Shown one piece after another: positions 62,564 to 64,000 of a DNA stretch of 64,000 nucleotides (its first letter is position 1; each line of letters starts with the position of its first letter). Both the position numbers and the translations under genes were made by a program. The notes beneath the pieces were generated by a model. It searched no databases, was not told the origin of the DNA, and worked only from the letters and a program-made list of their open reading frames with translations. The stretch spans positions 285,564,817 through 285,628,816 of the forward strand of contig CM023448.1 in the NCBI GenBank assembly GCA_013339765.2, read 5' to 3'. The stretch is from Haemaphysalis longicornis (lineage: Eukaryota > Arthropoda > Arachnida > Ixodida > Ixodidae).

Positions 62564-62587
62564 CAATCAATCAATCAATCAATCAAT
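62534..62587. repeat. Head-to-tail junction: (AAT)n and (CAAT)n
   Basis: On the minus strand the ATTG tail of element A (62564-62587) is followed by an ATT run (62534-62563) and then the start of element B. Confidence 0.85.
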
Positions 62588-64000
62588 GTTTATTAGAGTG
62601 CCCAGGAACAGCCGAGGCCTTGGTTCTGGCGCACTGAGGAAGACAAAATGCGGCACTAATATACAGCAGAAACTCACAATATAAACAGTCAACAAGAAGA
62701 ACGAGCGAAGAAAAAAAAAAGCAGTAAAACCCTAAGGATAATAAAAAGGTATTCCAAACACAATTAGACGATTAAGAAACTCTAATGGTGGATCAATGGC
62801 AAAAGTATATGGAACAATGGTCACAGCAGTTGGGTGAAGTAAGCAGACATAAAAACGTATTCGCAGATATAGGCGAAAACACAAAGCTTCAATTAAACAT
62901 GAATGTATGAAACAAAATACAGGAACTGATTTATGAAAAACAGCAACAGAAGATGGAAAGTACCAGACACATCACAATAAATCGGGTGCGATGGAAAGCA
63001 AGTAGCATACCGTAATATATGACAAGTCGATGAAGCAGTTACAGCCACAAAGTCACGAATATATTGGACTTACAAACCAGAAACAAGAACTATGAAGACA
63101 TTTCATACATAAACACCATATAAAAAACTAAAAAAAAGTGCCGAAAAGAAGAGTAATTATTGTATCACAGCTAACAACCCAGTCAAAAACTCCCGAAGGG
63201 GACGTTGAAATATATCAAGTTTCCCAGAGTGACAGTTATAGAGACGTTGCACTCTTTGGAGGGGGGAATGGGTGTTGAGTGCTGTAGCATTATGGAAAGG
63301 GGGGGGTAAACCTTGTTGTTTTTTGCGAAACACGAAGGCTGACTTGTGCAAGTAGTTCCTGGCATGTGATAATACCATGAAGCAGTTTATATAGAAAAAG
63401 AAGATCTAGGCGGGTTCGCCGACAACTCAGAGAGACAGGCAATGGGAATCTGGATACTGCTAAGGCAGTCTCGGGAGGCCCAGAGGAAAAACGATGCCTG
63501 TATATTGATAGAAATTTGGTCTGAACACGCTCTATACGTTTGCTGTTAGAATGACAGGTTCCATTCCATACGACAGAGGCATATTCTAGTTGAGGAATAC
63601 AAAGTGTTTTGAATAGTTTCAGGAATGAATTAGGGGACCGAAAGTCCCGTGAAAATCTGCATACAGCACCAAGAGAGCGAAGAGCCCGCCGAGTAAGTTG
63701 ATCGACATGGGGCGAGAAAGTTAAGGCGCTGTCAAAGAGCACTCCAAGGTCTCTGATACCATCAACTCTAGACAGGGCGCCGCCGTCAATTGTGTAAGGA
63801 AAGTAAAGGATGTTTGTTTTTCGGCTATAAGAGATTACCTTTGTTTTCTTTGGATTAAGAGTTAATCTATTCTTTGAACACCATTTAGAGAACAAGGACA
63901 CATCTTTGTTTAGGGAAACACAGTCCTCAGCAGACTTAATACGTTTGAATATTTTGATGTCATCAGCATAGATTAGGAACGAAGACTTCTTGATTGCAGC
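62588..64000 (-). mobile_element. CR1/L2-like element A, 3' part (continues beyond window)
   Basis: Minus strand. RT C-terminal half, 3' UTR and ATTG tail. The 3' UTR end (GTTCCTGGGCAC-, AATAAA-like) matches that of element B, so both are the same or a closely related family. Confidence 0.85.
63157..64000 (-). pseudogene. CR1-like RT, C-terminal half, frameshifted at a G run
   Basis: Open from the window edge with catalytic YADD (SSFLIYADDIKIF, about 63955-63970), then WCSKNRLTLNPKKTKV, GIRDLGVLFDSALTFSPHV, LKLFKTLCIPQLEYASVVWN and a helical C-terminus. At the G run near 63300 the frame changes, and the natural end (FHNATALNTHSPLQRV and onward to LLAVIQ-stop at 63157) is in another frame. 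Confidence 0.85.

Overview
This is nuclear DNA of an arthropod, most likely an ixodid tick (inference). The window has one intron-rich host gene, tRNA-derived SINEs, and a dense mix of CR1/L2-like, I-group and RTE non-LTR elements, BEL/Pao and Ty3/gypsy LTR elements, a Penelope-like element, pogo/Tigger-like MITEs and microsatellites. No rRNA gene, functional tRNA gene, CRISPR array or bacterial-type operon was seen.

Host gene. On the minus strand, ten exons between 37102 and 8030 form one gene. Exon 1 encodes a signal peptide. The other nine encode five tandem copies of an apparently unassigned six-cysteine module with spacing C-x11-C-x17-23-C-x8-C-x9-C-x23-24-C (x6 instead of x9 in the last copy). 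Reading phases close at all nine junctions. The introns alternate between phase 2 (between Cys3 and Cys4) and phase 1 (between modules), and the x8 spacing is restored across every splice that interrupts it. The last exon seen ends in phase 1, so the 3' end of the gene is missing or lies left of the window. About 523 residues are visible.

Transposons in the introns. Intron 7 (8668-21580) holds a 5'-truncated BEL/Pao element, an RTE fragment, RNase H and RT remnants, a Tigger-like element and long simple repeats. Intron 6 holds a small MITE and a SINE. Intron 4 holds a decayed Penelope-like element and a 1.4-kb inverted array of about 150-bp repeats. Intron 2 holds copy 1 of a 1.86-kb composite repeat and a SINE.

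Left flank (1-8029). It contains a TIR transposon copy, a palindromic repeat family that includes a perfect 58-bp inverted repeat, a SINE, and an I-group retrotransposon with an RNase H domain and a 12-bp target-site duplication.

Right part (37.1-64 kb). This is a nest of elements: a gag-only LTR element; a BEL/Pao fragment split by a 1457-bp TIR transposon with a TTCA duplication; and a CR1-like element whose ORF1 starts with a 2A-like motif (DVEENPGL). A second CR1-like element lies tail to tail with it. That element's ORF1 is split by a Ty3/gypsy element with identical 124-bp LTRs (apart from two terminal bases) and a 5-bp duplication, and the gypsy pol is itself split by copy 2 of the 1.86-kb repeat. 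A third CR1-like element runs off the right edge.
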